A stretch of DNA of 64,000 nt from Bacteroidia bacterium (GCA_026003255.1 BPGX01000006.1:62001-126000), one strand, 5' to 3'; numbered from the stretch's first letter, positions 46,416-57,465 are shown. Notes: generated by a model from the sequence alone, not told the origin. Numbers and translations are program-made.

Positions 46416-46423
46416 CAAAGATA
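46416..46423 (-). promoter_or_regulatory. Candidate -7 element of the ATP synthase operon
   Basis: TATCTTTG on the minus strand ends 4 bp before the atpZ start codon. If used, transcription would begin at or next to the ATG, giving a leaderless message. No clear TTG partner was checked off because the region upstream is repeat sequence. Confidence 0.45.
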
Positions 46424-46439
46424 GGTGTTTTTGCTTTTA

Positions 46440-46534
46440 CACTCCCATAAACTCCCGATAAATCGGGACAAAGCTCTCCTCAAGGAGGGAAAAGCATCCC
46501 TCCCCTCTCCTGAGGAGAGGGGTTGGGGGAGAGG
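46440..46534. repeat. GC-rich intergenic repeat next to a CHU_C gene stop
   Basis: Contains short inverted repeats (CTCCCGATAAATCGGGA; CCCCTCTCCTGAGGAGAGGGG) and GGTTGGGGGAGAGG. It begins at the stop codon of the tandem paralogue copy 1. Related sequences lie at 47778-47822, 49340-49484 and 60984-61054. Confidence 0.75.
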
Positions 46535-47564
46535 TTATAACACCGTTACCGTTCCCTTTCTCTATTATTACCTCCCCGTTTTTGGTGCTTAGCTCTACAA
46601 GGTAGTAGTACACGCCCCTGCGGGGGCGGGTTGCCCGCGTTGTGCGTAGCATCCCATAAATTGTTTTGCTTACAACATCCGTACTTATACCTGACACCTT
46701 ACGACTAACAACTTCCTCTCCCCACCTATTATACACCTTTACACTCACCTCTTTTACCCCTCTGCTCTCTAACACAAAAGCATCGTTTAAACCATCGCCA
46801 TTGGGGCTTATTACATTGGGTACTTTGTAATGCAGCGAGCTATCGCTTGCAGGGGGTGGCTCGGCAGGCTTTTGTACCGTATCTTCGCACAAAATAAACT
46901 CTACATTATCATATAAAATACGAAGCTTTCCATGTGGTTTGAGTTTGCAATAGAAGCGGTTTGACTGATTTATAAAAATTACCGATTGCCAAAAACTCTT
47001 CACCGCCTTTAGCTATGTACTTGCCTTCTATTTTTACCCAATTTAAAGTTCTGTACTAAAATACTCTGTGCATTTAATATTCACTTGAGGTGCCGTTATA
47101 ATTAGATAGAATCGTTTGTCCATAATTACTGTCTTTTGATAAATTAAGCCTAAGGCATTGCTACCTTTGTAATATATGTACATTCAGCAAGCTAGCCCAA
47201 AAACTTATGCAATATTCTTTACCTGCCTGTAAGGGTTCTTTTATTCTTTGAGCTATATATTCTCTTACATCAAAATCATAGGCTTGATAATGCCATCCAT
47301 AGATTACATATAGCCTTCCATTTTGAGGCTATTGGACCAAACCCATTAATATGGTACACCATAGTCGAGTATTGACTAAACATACTCAGTCAAAATAATC
47401 TGGAGTTCCTAAACTTTAGGATTATACCAATTTTGCTTTAATATTTACAATAAGTGGCAGTCTATATATTCTTCAAAGCTTGGGTTATGCACTAAGTTGT
47501 TTTGTGCACAAGCAACTAAGCTATATGCAATACCAACTCCTATTGAAAGCAAACGCACAAGCAT
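46535..47564 (-). pseudogene. T9SS type B surface protein, tandem copy 1, multiply broken
   Basis: Readable across several frames. 'MLVRLLSIGVGIAYSLVACAQ' is a signal peptide starting at 47564; 'NLVHNPSFEEYIDC' is the family's N-terminal motif; 'YGWHYQAYDFDVREYIAQRI' and 'AGKEYCISFWASLLNV' belong to a lectin-like middle; 'NWVKIEGKYIAKGGEEFLAI' follows. The C-terminal CHU_C domain ('VPNVISPNGDGLNDAFVLES', 'VKVYNRWGEEVV') ends near 46535 with 'IEKGTVTVL' once a final slip is corrected. Stops and shifts are frequent in the first half. Its CHU_C DNA is almost the same as in copies 2 and 3, while the middle differs. Confidence 0.75.
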
Positions 47565-47777
47565 ACTTGGTTTATTTAATAATTATAAACTTATCGCTAC
47601 GCTGTTCTTCTCCTTCTATCATTAATCGCATAAACATTTTTGCATTTAAACTTATATGCTAATTTACTGTAAAATATAAAATGTGTTTCAGTAAATGTGT
47701 AAATGGTATGCTTGGGTTATTAAACGGTTGTTGCTTGTTTGCCTTTCCAATAAATTGAGATAACCCTTTTCAAGTGG

Positions 47778-47822
47778 TGAAAATTTATTTCCTCCCCTTT
47801 GGGGAGGATTAAGGAGGGGTGC
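47778..47822. repeat. GC-rich intergenic repeat next to copy 2 stop
   Basis: CCTCCCCTTTGGGGAGG hairpin followed by ATTAAGGAGGGGTGC, directly adjoining the stop codon of tandem copy 2. The stretch 47565-47777 between copies 1 and 2 shows nothing else. Confidence 0.7.
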
Positions 47823-48850
47823 TTATAGTATTGTTACCGTTCCTTTTTCTATTATTACTTCTCCGGCTTTGGTACTTAGCTCTATAAGGTAATAATACAC
47901 GCCTTGCGGAGCGGGTTGCCCTTTGTGCGTAGCATCCCATAATATGGTTTTGCTTAATACATCCGACTTTGTACCTGATACCTTATGTACTATTGTACAA
48001 GCTCTCCCCACCTATTATACACCTTTACACTCACCTCTTTTACCCCTCTGCTCTCTAAGCACAAAAGCATCGTTTAAACCATCGCCATTGGGGCTTATTA
48101 CATTGGGTACTTTGTAATGCAGCGAGCTATCGCTGGCAGGGGGTGGCATGCTATCTTCTTCACACTCGTAAACAAAAACATAATCAATATAATAGTATGC
48201 TGTTTTTTACTATGTTACTACTATCAGTGTCTATATAATTAGTATTGCTTGTATTGTAAAAATTACCTAAGGTTAAATACCTTTCATTTCCATTGGCTGT
48301 GAATGTTTTTGTTAATTCGACCCAGTTAGTATCTTTGTAATAGTGCAAGTTTTCAAAAACTAAATAAGGTTGAACATTTATAATATCAGTATTATTTTCA
48401 AATATTGAATCATTTGTAAATAATACACAAAAATCTTTTATGGGCTAAAGAACTTTTGCGAGCCTTAGCAATATGTAATTTTATGCAATATTTCTTGTTT
48501 TTAACCAATTGCTCAAGTAATTGTACGGAAATATATTCTCTAAAATTATCTGGTGAGTAAAATAAAAAAATCCCAATATAAGAATCTCCTTCATTTGGTG
48601 AAATTCCTCCCATATTATTATTGCTAGGCAAACAAGAATTATTTAAAGAACAATTTTGACTATAATAATCAGGCGTTGCTAAATTTGGAGAAAACCAGTA
48701 TTTAACATTTGTAATTTCACAAAAACTAGATTGGCTATTACAATTTATAAATTCTTCAAAGCTATGATTGGGCACCAAGTTAACTTGTGCTTGCAGTTTT
48801 ATTATACAAGCACAAGTTAAAAAGAGTAATATAATAAATGTCCGGCACAT
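47823..48850 (-). pseudogene. T9SS type B surface protein, tandem copy 2, frameshifted
   Basis: Starts at 48850 with signal peptide 'MCRTFIILLFLTCACIIKLQ' and 'VNLVPNHSFEEFINC'. The first 146 codons are open ('GDSYIGIFLFYSPDNFREYI', 'KYCIKLHIAKARKSS'). The frame then breaks near 48415; later pieces include a part before the sorting domain and the CHU_C domain itself, ending 'LIELSTKAGEVIIEKGTVTI' at 47823. Signal peptide region and C-terminus match copy 3 closely at DNA level; the middle does not. The gene begins 2 bp after a duplicated protease 3' end. Confidence 0.78.
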
Positions 48851-48852
48851 TA

Positions 48853-49313
48853 TTATCTTACTATTACTATCTTATCTCTTACTAATTTTGTTCCACCTTT
48901 CTCTATTACATAATAATAAATACCGGATGGCAAATTACTTACGTCTATAGATTGCTTAGTTTGCTCTTTAACTAATATATCGCTTATTACTACTTTGCCA
49001 TAAGCATCTACTATCTCAAAAATTAAATTATCCTGTGTTTCGTATTCCACTTGTATGTACTCGCTGGCAGGATTGGGGTAAACAGCAAATACAGATATAT
49101 CGGCAATTTCTTCTCCCAATGTTATTTGCTCTATACTACCATTATACTGCTGTTATTCATTCTATTAGTTGAAACAACATCAAAACTCGCAAGCATTATA
49201 AATTAGTTCTGTACCATTATCGAGCAATATAGCCCTTGCCATATATACTCCATAGCCATCGGTAAAGGGGCAGAGGTGGGCTATTAAAGAAAGTAAACTT
49301 ATTAAACAAAGTT
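48853..49313 (-). pseudogene. Duplicated 3' end of the S8 protease gene (T9SS type A domain)
   Basis: Nearly the same DNA as 50527-50976, offset by 1674 bp. It encodes 'LCPFTDGYGVYMARAILLDN' and a full type A sorting domain ('VYPNPASEYIQVEYETQDN', 'GIYYYVIEKGGTKLVRDKI'). The rest of the protease gene is missing, and the upstream part has shifts and stops near 49150-49200. It has no start of its own, so it is a fragment carried along in a tandem duplication. Confidence 0.85.
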
Positions 49314-49339
49314 GCATCATACATGCAAGTTAAGAAAAT

Positions 49340-49484
49340 TTTTACACCCTCCCTATTCCTCCCCGACAAATCGGGGCAGGCCCTCCCTACCTACGGTTTA
49401 CCTGCCGTAGGCATGGTAGGCAAGCCAAGAGGGAGAAATGTTTTACTCCCTCTCCTTAGGAGAGGAGTCGGGGGGAGGGGGAGG
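49340..49484. repeat. GC-rich intergenic repeat next to copy 3 stop
   Basis: Holds CTCCCCGACAAATCGGGG, the pair CTACCTACGG...CCGTAGGCATGGTAGG and CTCCTTAGGAGAGG with a long G-rich end. It fills the space between the stop codon of copy 3 and the duplicated protease end. Confidence 0.75.
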
Positions 49485-50524
49485 TTATAACACCGTTACC
49501 GTTCCCTTCTCTATTATTACCTCCCCGTTTTTGGTGCTTAGCTCTATAATGGTAATAATATACGCCTTGCGGGGCGGGTTGCCCTTTGTGCGTAGCATCC
49601 CATAATTGTTTTGCTTAATATATCCGTACTTATACCTGACACCTTACGACTAACGACTTCCTCTCCCCATCTATTATACACCTTTACACTCACCTCTTTT
49701 ACCCCTCTGCTCTCTAACACAAAAGCATCGTTTAAACCATCGCCATTGGGGCTTATTACATTGGGTACTTTGTAATGCAGCGAGCTATCGCTGGCAGGGG
49801 GTGGCTCTGTGGGTATGCTGTCTTCTTCGCACTCGTAAACAGCCACACATCATCAATTATATAATAAGAAAAGGGGAAGTAATTTAATGTTGAGTCTTTT
49901 TGTTCTACTTCTATAATATCAGTATTTGAGTCTGTATTAAAATTTCCAATAATTAAAAATTTTTCATCTCCATTAGCTTTATATTTACCTTTTACTAAAA
50001 CCCAATTTTCTGTATCAACTATTGGCGAATGTGGCTTAAGTGCAAAATTCAATGAAGTTAAAACAGGAGTAATATTAGAGTTGTAAAATATACTATCTTT
50101 TGAAAAAGCTATTCCAATCGAACTTGTTCCGTATTTGCATACATTTAATAATCTGAGATAGACTTCCAAACAATAAGTCTTATCTATTTCTAATGATTCA
50201 ATACTTAGTTTAGTTACTACATATTCTCGAGAAACTCCATAATCATGAAAAACGAAGATTCCCATATAACAATTCCCAGTATTTGGATGAGGTGTGTAGT
50301 TAAGATTTACTGCTGCACAGGTATCCTGTATGGTCAGGAGATGCACCAAAACCAGGATTATACCATGGAACACATCTGAAATATGAAATTGTACTAATGG
50401 TTTGCCCTATAGGACCACAACCATTCCACTCAAAAGATGAGTTAGGCACTAAGTTAACTTGTGCTTGCAGTTTTATTATACAAGCACAAGTTAAAAAGAG
50501 TAGTATAATAAATACCCTGCACAT
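49485..50524 (-). pseudogene. T9SS type B surface protein, tandem copy 3, frameshifted
   Basis: Signal peptide 'MCRVFIILLFLTCACIIKLQ' at 50524, then 'VNLVPNSSFEWNGCGPIGQT'. A shift near 50310 moves to a frame open for about 190 codons: 'GNCYMGIFVFHDYGVSREYV', 'KTYCLEVYLRLLNVCKYGTS', 'NWVLVKGKYKANGDEKFLII'. Another shift near 49840 leads to the CHU_C domain ('VPNVISPNGDGLNDAFVLES'), and a last one near 49550 to 'ELSTKNGEVIIEKG'. Function unknown; the 'NLVPNxSFE' N-terminal region is typical of carbohydrate-binding-like surface proteins in this phylum. Confidence 0.78.
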
Positions 50525-50526
50525 TA

Positions 50527-53500
50527 TTATCTTACTATTACTATCTTATCTCTTACTAATTTTGTTCCACCTTTCTCTATTACATAATAATAAATACCGG
50601 ATGGCAAATTACTTACGTCTATAGATTGCTTAGTTTGCTCTTTAACTAATATATCGCTTATTACTACTTTGCCATAAGCATCTACTATCTCAAAAATTAA
50701 ATTATCCTGTGTTTCGTATTCCACTTGTATGTACTCGCTGGCAGGATTTGGATAAACAGCAAATACAGATATATCGGCAATTTCTTCTCCCATTATTATT
50801 GGTTCTATGCTTTCATTATTATTGCCATTATCTATTCTATTAGTTGAAACAACATCAAACTCACACGCATTATAAATTAGTTCTGTGCCATTATCGAGCA
50901 ATATAGCCCTTGCCATATATACCCCATAGCCATCGGTAAAAGGGCAGAGCTGGGCTATTTCTTCTAACTGCTGCAACTGGCTTTGGCTAAAGGTAATCTA
51001 CTTCTGCACCTAATCGCTGGCGGTATATTTCCATTACAGTTTTTACATATTGTTCCATTGAGTGTTGTGGCGCAATGCTTGCTTCAACACTTTGGGCTTG
51101 TTGTTGAAGTAAAACATTTGTAGTAAAAGTTGTATCGGCAGTTAATAAAAACCCATTCGCGAATTTTACCCTCAGTTAATACATCATTATTGCTTATAAA
51201 CTGTTGCTCTGTAGTAGTTAATGCACTAGTGTCATTTTTTAAATAATGATATAAGGCTTTTTTGTTTAAAAGATGTGCTTCTGCTACATTTCCATTAAAA
51301 ACAGGGGTTTCATTTATTATGTCTTCTGAAATGCGCTTTGGCTTTTTCCCCATATTATTTGGAATACTGTTTTGAGGAGAAGCTTGATTGCAGCCTCCGG
51401 CTAATACGGCACAAGCATATTGAGCTGTTCCAAGATTTGTGCTGTATGTTGCAAACGGTAACGAATTTATGATAGAAGAACTAGGATTAGGATTATGCAT
51501 AGCACCTTGCTGGCGGTAAATAATTGGAGAGTTAAATCCATTTGTGTTATGGCTGGTTAATGTTTTAAAGCCTAAGCTATACTGGTTTACATTAATATGC
51601 CATGTATTATAACTTGGCCAACCGGGTATTTGAGGGTGGTCTTGTACACCAATAAATCCATCGTTACTTAGCCACAAACCAGTGTATCTTCCTAATAAAC
51701 TGTTTCCAACAATATCACTTGGCATTTGCCCGGCACAACGCATTGCGGTTCCTGTATTTCTTATTTGATTGCAAATAAAATTACTACCCATGCTCAAAGA
51801 TGCATATATGCCATTTACATTTGGGTCGTTAGTAAAAGTATTGTTATTACCTGCAAGGCGTATATCGTTGCTTAGTATTTTGCTATTTACGCTAAACGAA
51901 GAGTTAATGCCATTTTTTATTGCGGGTTGGTTGGTGTGGCGTATGCGTATTATATTGTCGGCAATGGATGTGGCTAATGTATTATCTGTAACTATGCCAT
52001 TGCTGTAATTGTAAATACAGTTGTTGCGCACACTGTGCATTTGTACAGGGCCCCGATGGGTAAATGGCACGCAAAATAATTGCCGTACCATTGGTTTTAT
52101 TAGCCAAATCGAAATTGTTGTTTATTACATCTACCGGAGAAAACACACAGTTCCATATATTAACACCTGTGGTTGCTGCGGTAAAATTATTACGGTCTAT
52201 TTTTATATTTCTCCATTCGGCATCGTTTACTTCAACAGCTGTTTGGTTTATATTATTAAAATTGTTTTTAACAATGTTTATATGATGCGAAAAATTAGAA
52301 ACAACTCCTTTTCCGCAGTTGTCAAACAAGTTAGCCTCGTTTTGTGCCATGCCCCCAATGTGTAGTTCTGCAAAATAATAATTAGCATCGGTATAGGAGC
52401 ATATTGCCGTACCCCTAGGGCAAGGTTCACGTTTTGTAGGTACTGTACCTAGTGGCGGTGGCACATTAGTAATGTTTTTAAAATCGTTGTTATACACCAT
52501 TACTTGTGAGCGTTCTGCCCAAATACCATAATCGGCATTATCTATGGTGTTTTTATCTGCTGCAATTAAGTTGTGAACCAATTTGTAATTGAAATACGTC
52601 TTTTATTTCTATTGCTTTATCTGTACGTTTACCTACATGAGGAGCAATTAATGTGTTGCCTCCGGTGCATAATAGCTGCGAACTACAATTGATGCAGTGT
52701 GTGACTGATTATAATTTTCTACTACAAAATGTTTGTAGTTTTTATCAAATAAGAACCGCTTACCGTAAAATCTCCTCCGTTTCTTGAAACAATAGCATTT
52801 TTAGCATCTTGTATTTTACTTTGTTTATATATGCCCACAAAAGAATTGGGGGCTTCTGTATAAATTCCATCCCACATATAATTACAGCCAGCCTGTAAAG
52901 TACAATTTCTAAGTGTTAGAGAATTACCCGATGTTAAGTCTATTTTAGCATCAGGGCCTAAATAAATTTGTTTATTTACTAATGTTAAATTTTGGTTTAC
53001 AGTAAATATGCCGTTAATAACTATATAATTTGCAGTGGCACTAACCAAACTGGCAGAAGTATTATTCCAAAAATCAGGTGTTTGCGGCAAGTTAGTTGGG
53101 ATGCAACATGGATGAACCAATAATATCTCTGATATTTTTTGACAATTATTTACATTTGTTGTTGTAACACTAATTGTACCGCCTTGGCTACTATTCCATT
53201 GTATGGTTGCATTAGCTCCGCTTTGGTTTATTTACTGTGCCTCCGGTTACATTCCATACATAGGTTTGCTGTGTATTGTAATTAGTAATTGTATAGTTAA
53301 GTGTTAAACCATCGCAAGTATTATTTATGCCGCTTAAGATGGGTTTGTCAGGTAAGGGATAAACATATATCACAATCGTGTCTTGCCTTATGCAACCGTT
53401 CGGGTAGCTTGCATATAAAGTGTAAACCGTTGTTTGTTGAGGTGTGGCAATTGGATTGGCAATGGTAGAATTATTTAAGGTTTGCGGGTTTGACCATTGC

Positions 53501-54995
53501 AAATTAGCACATAAATTACTTAATGCAAATAATTGTGTGCTTTGTCCTTTGCAAACATTTCTGTTTATTAGGTTTTTATCAATAAGCGCAACATGGCTTG
53601 GTATATAATTTTGTGCTGCTTGCACAGCCTTAAAGGCATTTAGCCTTCCTGCTCCCAATAAACCCGGATATTGATTGGCATCATTTATAGGGTCGGCATT
53701 GGCCGGATTACTTAAAATCTCATCAATATCGTGTGGTGTTAAGCAGGGGTTTACACTTTTCATTAATGCTGCCGTTCCTGCTACAATTGGTGCCGACATA
53801 GATGTTCCACTACATTTTGTAACAAATGTATTACTTGGATTTAATCTCATTAAATGATAACTCGGAGCACAAATATCAATCTTTTCATTATGCGACCACA
53901 CAATTGGAGGGGTTAAGGTGCCCACAGGCAACGTTAATGTTAAATATATTTTGAGGAGTATTATGTGGATTATGATTATCCATTATATCAGTACCTGTAA
54001 CCAATATAATATCTTCACAACCTGGATAGGTTGGCGAAAAGGGATAGGGATATTCTTCTTGCGGTGGACAGCTATATGAATATTCACCATTGCCGGCCGC
54101 TACAACTATATTCGTGCCGTTTTTTAAAATATCTTTAACTATTGCTTCTTCATATCCTAATAAATCCGGGCCGCAAAAGTTATTTTTCCATGATATGCTA
54201 ATTATATCCGCGCACATCATATACGAAGCATGATGCGCTTTTTGCAATCCGGTTATCCCCCAAATGGGATTGGGGATATTTGGAGGTGGTACATGCCCTA
54301 ATTCATAAAAAATTAACGAACTATTAAAACCTATGGAAGCATAATCGGCTCCTGTCGGCTGATTTCCTAGTGCTGGCGTTGTTTGCGCTGCTGCAAACCC
54401 GCTCACCGCTGTTCCGTGGTCATACACACTCAAATTGCTTGTAGGGACAGTATATGCTTGTCCTGTCAATGGGTCTGCATTGGTTAATAATTTACTTTGT
54501 AAATCCGGGTGAGTTGCATCTATAAAATTATCAACTACCGCTATTTTTATATTAGGATTACCTATGGTAATATTCCAAGCCTGAGGTGCTTGTATATTTA
54601 ACAAATGCCACAAATATTGATTTGGGTCTAATAATGTTAACTGCCACAACTCATCCTCCGGATTGTAATTCATAAATTCCGGTAATGGAAGTTTTTTAGG
54701 ATGTATAATCAAACCTTGCAAATTTTGATTAATGTCCGCAATTAAATCATCAATGTTACAATTACAATAAATTTCGTAAAAAGTGCTTACAACGCTATCG
54801 TTTGACCATGGGAATGCTTTTTGAAAATAAACGATATCATAATTATTTAAAACAGAGTTAATGACATTGTTAGGGGTTTGTACGCTTTGTGTGCCTAGTT
54901 GGAGCATTTTGTTCACTTAATACTTTTACCCAAATTCTGTTTGGATAAAACTGATTATTTTGAGCACACAACAGACTTCGCATACATTCATACAT
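50527..54995 (-). pseudogene. Giant S8 (subtilisin) protease / beta-helix protein with T9SS type A domain, frameshifted
   Basis: About 1480 residues over several frames. Start uncertain: ATG at 54995 precedes 'MRSLLCAQNNQFYPNRIWVK', the end of a signal peptide. The S8 catalytic triad is complete: Asp at 54530-54532 ('IAVVDNFIDATHPDL'), His at 54416-54418 ('YDHGTAVSG') and Ser at 53800-53802 ('CSGTSMSAPIVAGTAAL'). An Ig/PKD-like segment follows, then right-handed beta-helix repeats (about 53.1-51.4 kb; 'LTLRNCTLQAGCNYMWDGIY', 'NIVKNNFNNINQTAVEVND'), a helical part and a type A sorting domain ending at 50527. Breaks lie near 54905, 53920, 53210, 52720, 52590, 52030 and 51050. Order and content are preserved, so errors are likely. 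Confidence 0.82.
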
Positions 54996-55137
54996 ATTAG
55001 CTAACAACCAGCTTGTTAGATGGAGGGGGGGGTGATTTTAACAAAGCCCTGCCCTTAAATATGTAAAATGCGCCATAAGCAAAAATTTTTAGGTTTAACA
55101 AAGCTAAGATATAAAAATATGTGAAAGGTGCAAATAT

Positions 55138-56187
55138 TTAAAGCAGCGTCTCTTCCTCCAGATAACGATGAATTAATCGTGGCAGGGCATAGTTATTTAA
55201 TGCTTCAAAAGGGACTTCTATGTATCGTTTGTTTGTAAATGGCTTGTTTAAATGAATATGGTAAAATTGCGCGAAAATATGCTGATGACTTAAAATGTGT
55301 TTTTTGATTGAGGAGGTTTTAATTAAGCGCATTTTTGTGTGTCTCGCAACATCTTTTAATAATTGCGATTTTAAAAGCTCTTCAAATTCCAGATACGAGT
55401 TTGCTTCATGCAATGGGAATTCATATAAACCTTGCCAAATATCTCCCGACTTACGTTTATGTAAATAGGTTTTTCCTTTATAATCAAATATAAAGTAATG
55501 AAAATAGCGTTTTGTAATTTTTGTTTTCTTGGATTTAAAAGGCAACTCGTTTACTTTATTTAATCGAAAAGCTTCGCAGGAATAGTTAAAAGGGCAATTT
55601 TCACAATCGGGTTTTACCGGCACGCAAAAAGTTGCTCCAAACTCCATAATTGCCTGATTATAAACTGCAGGATTTTTAAAATCCAATAATTCCTGAGCAG
55701 CTTCGGCAAGCATTTTTTTGCCTTTTGAACTATCAATTGCTTCATTTATTCCCAAATAACGGGAAAGCACCCGCATTACATTTCCATCTACAACCGCATG
55801 TGGTAGATTATAAGCAAATGATGCAATAGCAGCTGCCGTATAATCTCCTATTCCCTTTAATGCTCTTATTTCGTGGTAATTTGAAGGGAAATTGCCTTTG
55901 TATTTTGTTGCTATTTCTTTAGCGGTAAAATGCAAATTTCTGGCACGGGAATAATAACCCAACCCTTGCCAAAGTTTTAAAACTTCATCTTCATCGGCTT
56001 TTGCCAGTTTTTTTACATCAGGATATTTTTTAATAAATTTAAGATAATACGGCAAACCCTGCTCTACTCTTGTTTGCTGCAAAATAATTTCAGAAAGCCA
56101 TATTTTGTATGGGTCGGAGGTGTTTCTCCAAGGCAAATCACGCTTATGTGTTAAATACCAGTTTATCAGTATGGCCGAAAAGCTCAT
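55138..56187 (-). CDS. mutY: A/G-specific adenine glycosylase
   Basis: 349 residues. It removes adenine mispaired with 8-oxoguanine. Catalytic Glu33 ('SEIILQQTRVEQG') and Asp134 ('HAVVDGNVMRVLSR') with the helix-hairpin-helix 'LKGIGDYTAAAIASFAYN' between them. The [4Fe-4S] loop has Cys188, 195, 198 and 204 with spacing C-x6-C-x2-C-x5-C. The C-terminal Nudix-like domain ('YLHKRKSGDIWQGLYEFP') senses the opposite 8-oxoG. It faces away from the HU gene; the 140-bp stretch downstream of its stop (55000-55137) shows only a G-run. Confidence 0.97.
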   Translation of the reverse strand: MSFSAILINWYLTHKRDLPWRNTSDPYKIWLSEIILQQTRVEQGLPYYLKFIKKYPDVKKLAKADEDEVLKLWQGLGYYSRARNLHFTAKEIATKYKGNFPSNYHEIRALKGIGDYTAAAIASFAYNLPHAVVDGNVMRVLSRYLGINEAIDSSKGKKMLAEAAQELLDFKNPAVYNQAIMEFGATFCVPVKPDCENCPFNYSCEAFRLNKVNELPFKSKKTKITKRYFHYFIFDYKGKTYLHKRKSGDIWQGLYEFPLHEANSYLEFEELLKSQLLKDVARHTKMRLIKTSSIKKHILSHQHIFAQFYHIHLNKPFTNKRYIEVPFEALNNYALPRLIHRYLEEETLL

Positions 56188-56239
56188 TCATCAAGGGTTT
56201 TGGAGATTTAGTCGTATATAAAACTCCAAAATTAGCCTT

Positions 56240-56274
56240 TTTGTTTTTAAATTTGATATTAACAATTATCTTTG
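56240..56274 (+). promoter_or_regulatory. Candidate promoter of the HU gene
   Basis: TTTG at 56240-56243, a 23-bp spacer and TATCTTTG at 56267-56274, giving a leader of about 50 bases before the HU start codon. Confidence 0.6.
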
Positions 56275-56331
56275 CAACCCCAAAAACAAAACGAATTAAA
56301 AATCAAGTAACTAACCTAACACGAATTAACA

Positions 56332-56622
56332 ATGACAAAAGCTGATTTAGTTGCAGAAGTATCAGAAAAAACAGGAGTAGAAAAAATGGCCGCACAAGCA
56401 GTAATTGAAGCTGCTATGAAAAGTATTAAAGACTCTTTAGCTAAAGGTAACAATGTTTATTTGAGGGGATTCGGAAGTTTTATCGTAAAAAAACGTGCTG
56501 AAAAAACCGGAAGAAACATTTCAAAAAACACTACAATTATTATCCCTGCTCACAACGTTCCTGCTTTTAAACCTGCAAAAGTATTTGTAGATAAAGTAAA
56601 GAAAAACGTTAAAGTAGATTAA
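56332..56622 (+). CDS. HU/IHF-family DNA-binding protein
   Basis: 96 residues, a dimeric DNA-bending nucleoid protein. Family features: 'MTKADLVAEVSEKTGVEK' helices, 'GNNVYLRGFGSFIVKKRAEK' beta-arm base, and 'ARNPxT'-equivalent 'GRNISKNTTIIIPAHNVPAF' where the usual Arg-Asn-Pro becomes Arg-Asn-Ile, then 'FKPAKVFVDKVK'. The arm without the intercalating Pro at that place may bend DNA differently, as in other Bacteroidota HU variants. First gene of the plus-strand group leading to RNase E/G. Confidence 0.95.
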   Translation: MTKADLVAEVSEKTGVEKMAAQAVIEAAMKSIKDSLAKGNNVYLRGFGSFIVKKRAEKTGRNISKNTTIIIPAHNVPAFKPAKVFVDKVKKNVKVD

Positions 56623-56634
56623 TTATAATTTTTT

Positions 56635-57453
56635 ATGCAAAGCCTTAGCACCAAACAATTTTTACTTATTGCCGGGGCTTTGCTATTAGTCGTTCTTTTA
56701 TATTTTGCCCCAAAAAGCGGAGAACAGAAGCTTCACGAAGATGACGCTCACAACCACAGCGAAAATAGCAGTGCCGACCCAATTGCCGGAGCAAAAAAAA
56801 TGCTGAATGAAAATACGCTAAAGAAGATTGAAGAGCTTGAAAAGCAAAACAATGCAGAAGCTTTTGATCAGATAGTTGCCATTTTAGATACCACACAACA
56901 ACCTCTGGCATCTGCTATATTTGCTGAAAAATCTGCACGTTTAAAAAACACAGAAGTGGCATGGCAAAACGCTGCAGACCATTTCTTTTTTGCAGCCAGC
57001 TTTACCATTCCATCGGAAAAACAACTGGCATACGAAGGCGCAATTAGAAGCTACGAAAAAGTGCTGGAGTTGAACCCGAATAACATAGATGCTCAGATAA
57101 ATTTAGGTGCGTGTTACGTAGAAGCTTCATCAGAACCCATGAAAGGAATTGGCTTGTTGAGAGCTGTACTGGAAAAGGATTCTACCAACATTAAAGCACA
57201 TTTAAATCTTGGTTTGTTCTCTGTAAAATCTGCTCAATACGATAAAGCCATTGAACGCTTTACTAAAATTCTGGATATTGATCCGAATTATATTGAAGCA
57301 TATTTATACATTGGCGATGTGTACGAGCAGAAAGGTGATATAAATAACGCTATAAAAAATTACGAGCTTTATGTATCGGCTGTTAAAAATCCAACAATAG
57401 CAGCTGATGTAACAAGATATATAGAAAAGCTAAAAAAAGGAATTACTAATTAA
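56635..57453 (+). CDS. Membrane-anchored TPR protein
   Basis: 272 residues. One N-terminal membrane helix (about 8-25, 'LIAGALLLVVLLYF'), a His-containing linker, then tetratricopeptide repeats from about residue 130: 'YEKVLELNPNNIDAQINLGA', 'LRAVLEKDSTNIKAHLNLGL' and 'FTKILDIDPNYIEAYLYIGD'. It probably holds other proteins at the inner membrane. The 12-bp gap from HU and its place before RNase E/G are conserved in Bacteroidota, as far as I recall; the partner is unknown. Confidence 0.88.
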   Translation: MQSLSTKQFLLIAGALLLVVLLYFAPKSGEQKLHEDDAHNHSENSSADPIAGAKKMLNENTLKKIEELEKQNNAEAFDQIVAILDTTQQPLASAIFAEKSARLKNTEVAWQNAADHFFFAASFTIPSEKQLAYEGAIRSYEKVLELNPNNIDAQINLGACYVEASSEPMKGIGLLRAVLEKDSTNIKAHLNLGLFSVKSAQYDKAIERFTKILDIDPNYIEAYLYIGDVYEQKGDINNAIKNYELYVSAVKNPTIAADVTRYIEKLKKGITN

Positions 57454-57465
57454 AAACAAAACATT

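Noticed and set aside
51769..52365. Plus-strand open frames within the protease/beta-helix gene
   Set aside because: No start context, signal or family likeness; they lie opposite clear beta-helix coding sequence.
46440..55000. Insertion sequences as the cause of the broken genes
   Set aside because: No transposase fragment or terminal inverted repeats with target duplications were found; the breaks are small indels inside recognisable proteins.
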